Part shown: positions 63,835 through 64,000 of the stretch, one piece after another
Layout of the letters: each line of letters begins with the position of its first letter
Position numbering within the stretch: position 1 is the stretch's first letter
Assembly (NCBI RefSeq): GCF_035222485.1
Contig: NC_085924.1
Coordinates: forward strand, 186,001 to 250,000
Direction: 5' to 3'
Length of the DNA stretch: 64,000 bases
Origin: Podospora pseudoanserina
Lineage: Eukaryota > Ascomycota > Sordariomycetes > Sordariales > Podosporaceae
Translations under genes and position numbers: made by a program
Notes under the pieces: generated by a model
Told to the model about the DNA's origin: nothing
Seen by the model: the letters and a program-made list of their open reading frames with translations, nothing else
Databases searched by the model: none

Positions 63835-64000
63835 GATGATCGAATTGGGGATGGTGATCGACTTGAGAGAGTCAGGAAGAGTAATAGCTTGATCGCTCAG
63901 GAGAAAAAGCAGGCTTCTGCGAGTGAGAAAGGAGTCTGCGCGGAACAAGGGGAAAGGTCTGATCAAGAAGACCGATTTGGCGGTTGCTCTCTATTTCACC
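63835..64000. other. Right edge, upstream of the 241-aa gene
   Basis: Promoter or leader sequence of the minus-strand gene. No motif is recognised and no other gene enters from the right within these 166 bases. Confidence 0.45.

Noticed and set aside
1-64000. tRNA and 5S rRNA genes
   Set aside because: I looked for GGTTCGANTCC-type B boxes and for the conserved parts of fungal 5S rRNA. The few GTTCGA words (for example near 13290) have no matching A box or cloverleaf.

Overview
The window is nuclear DNA of a filamentous ascomycete, most likely a Sordariomycete and probably Sordariales. The evidence is gene structure and content. Introns are short (about 50-110 nt) with GTANGT-type donors and CTAAC/CTGAC branch sites 5-25 nt before the acceptor. 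Coding sequence is rich in G or C at third positions. There are HET-domain genes, Zn2Cys6 and C2H2 regulators, fungal-type nucleoside and sugar transporters, and a small inverted-repeat element whose arms differ almost only by transitions, as expected from RIP. No rRNA, tRNA, CRISPR array, virus-like element or bacterial feature was recognised. All splice sites were placed by eye from frame, donor, branch point and protein-family fit.

Layout, left to right. Bases 1-182 hold the 3' end of a gene cut by the window edge. Then about 4.1 kb has no convincing gene but carries a 180-bp foldback element (1060-1239). A hemerythrin-like protein (4316-4904, minus) and a large HET-domain protein (5881-8163) diverge. 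They are followed by a short-chain dehydrogenase (8506-9724), two convergent uncharacterised genes (11031-11760 and 11842-12729), and an MFS sugar transporter (13376-15185, minus) with a cluster of CreA-type motifs upstream. Next come polynucleotide kinase/phosphatase (17576-19062), an uncharacterised basic disordered protein (19379-20146, minus), a concentrative nucleoside transporter (23283-25299), a second HET-domain protein with membrane segments (25806-28455, minus) and a KHA1-type K+/H+ antiporter (29029-31791).

The middle holds a very acidic 2EXR-domain protein (32124-34691, minus), a siderophore-type hydroxyornithine N-acyltransferase (35014-36645, minus), the mitochondrial calcium uniporter (37266-38702, minus) and a Zn2Cys6 regulator (39361-41157). 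After a 4.8-kb non-coding interval comes a C2H2 regulator (45973-48038), then YVH1 phosphatase (49390-50636). A further 3.5-kb gap is followed by VFA1 (54174-54870, minus), the histone chaperone RTT106 (55167-56735, minus), a pepsin-like aspartic protease with a long Ser/Thr/Trp-rich tail (57114-59487, minus), a cyanovirin-N homologue (62250-62708) and an uncharacterised gene (63046-63834, minus).

The genes do not form one pathway or an obvious secondary-metabolite cluster. Most are single housekeeping genes, with two HET genes and several species-variable proteins between them. The most notable non-gene signals are the RIP-marked foldback element, four tandem RFX-type half-sites (GGTTGCCA) just upstream of RTT106, paired GATA sites upstream of the nucleoside transporter, and three stopless introns of length 3n in the neighbouring RTT106 and protease genes.
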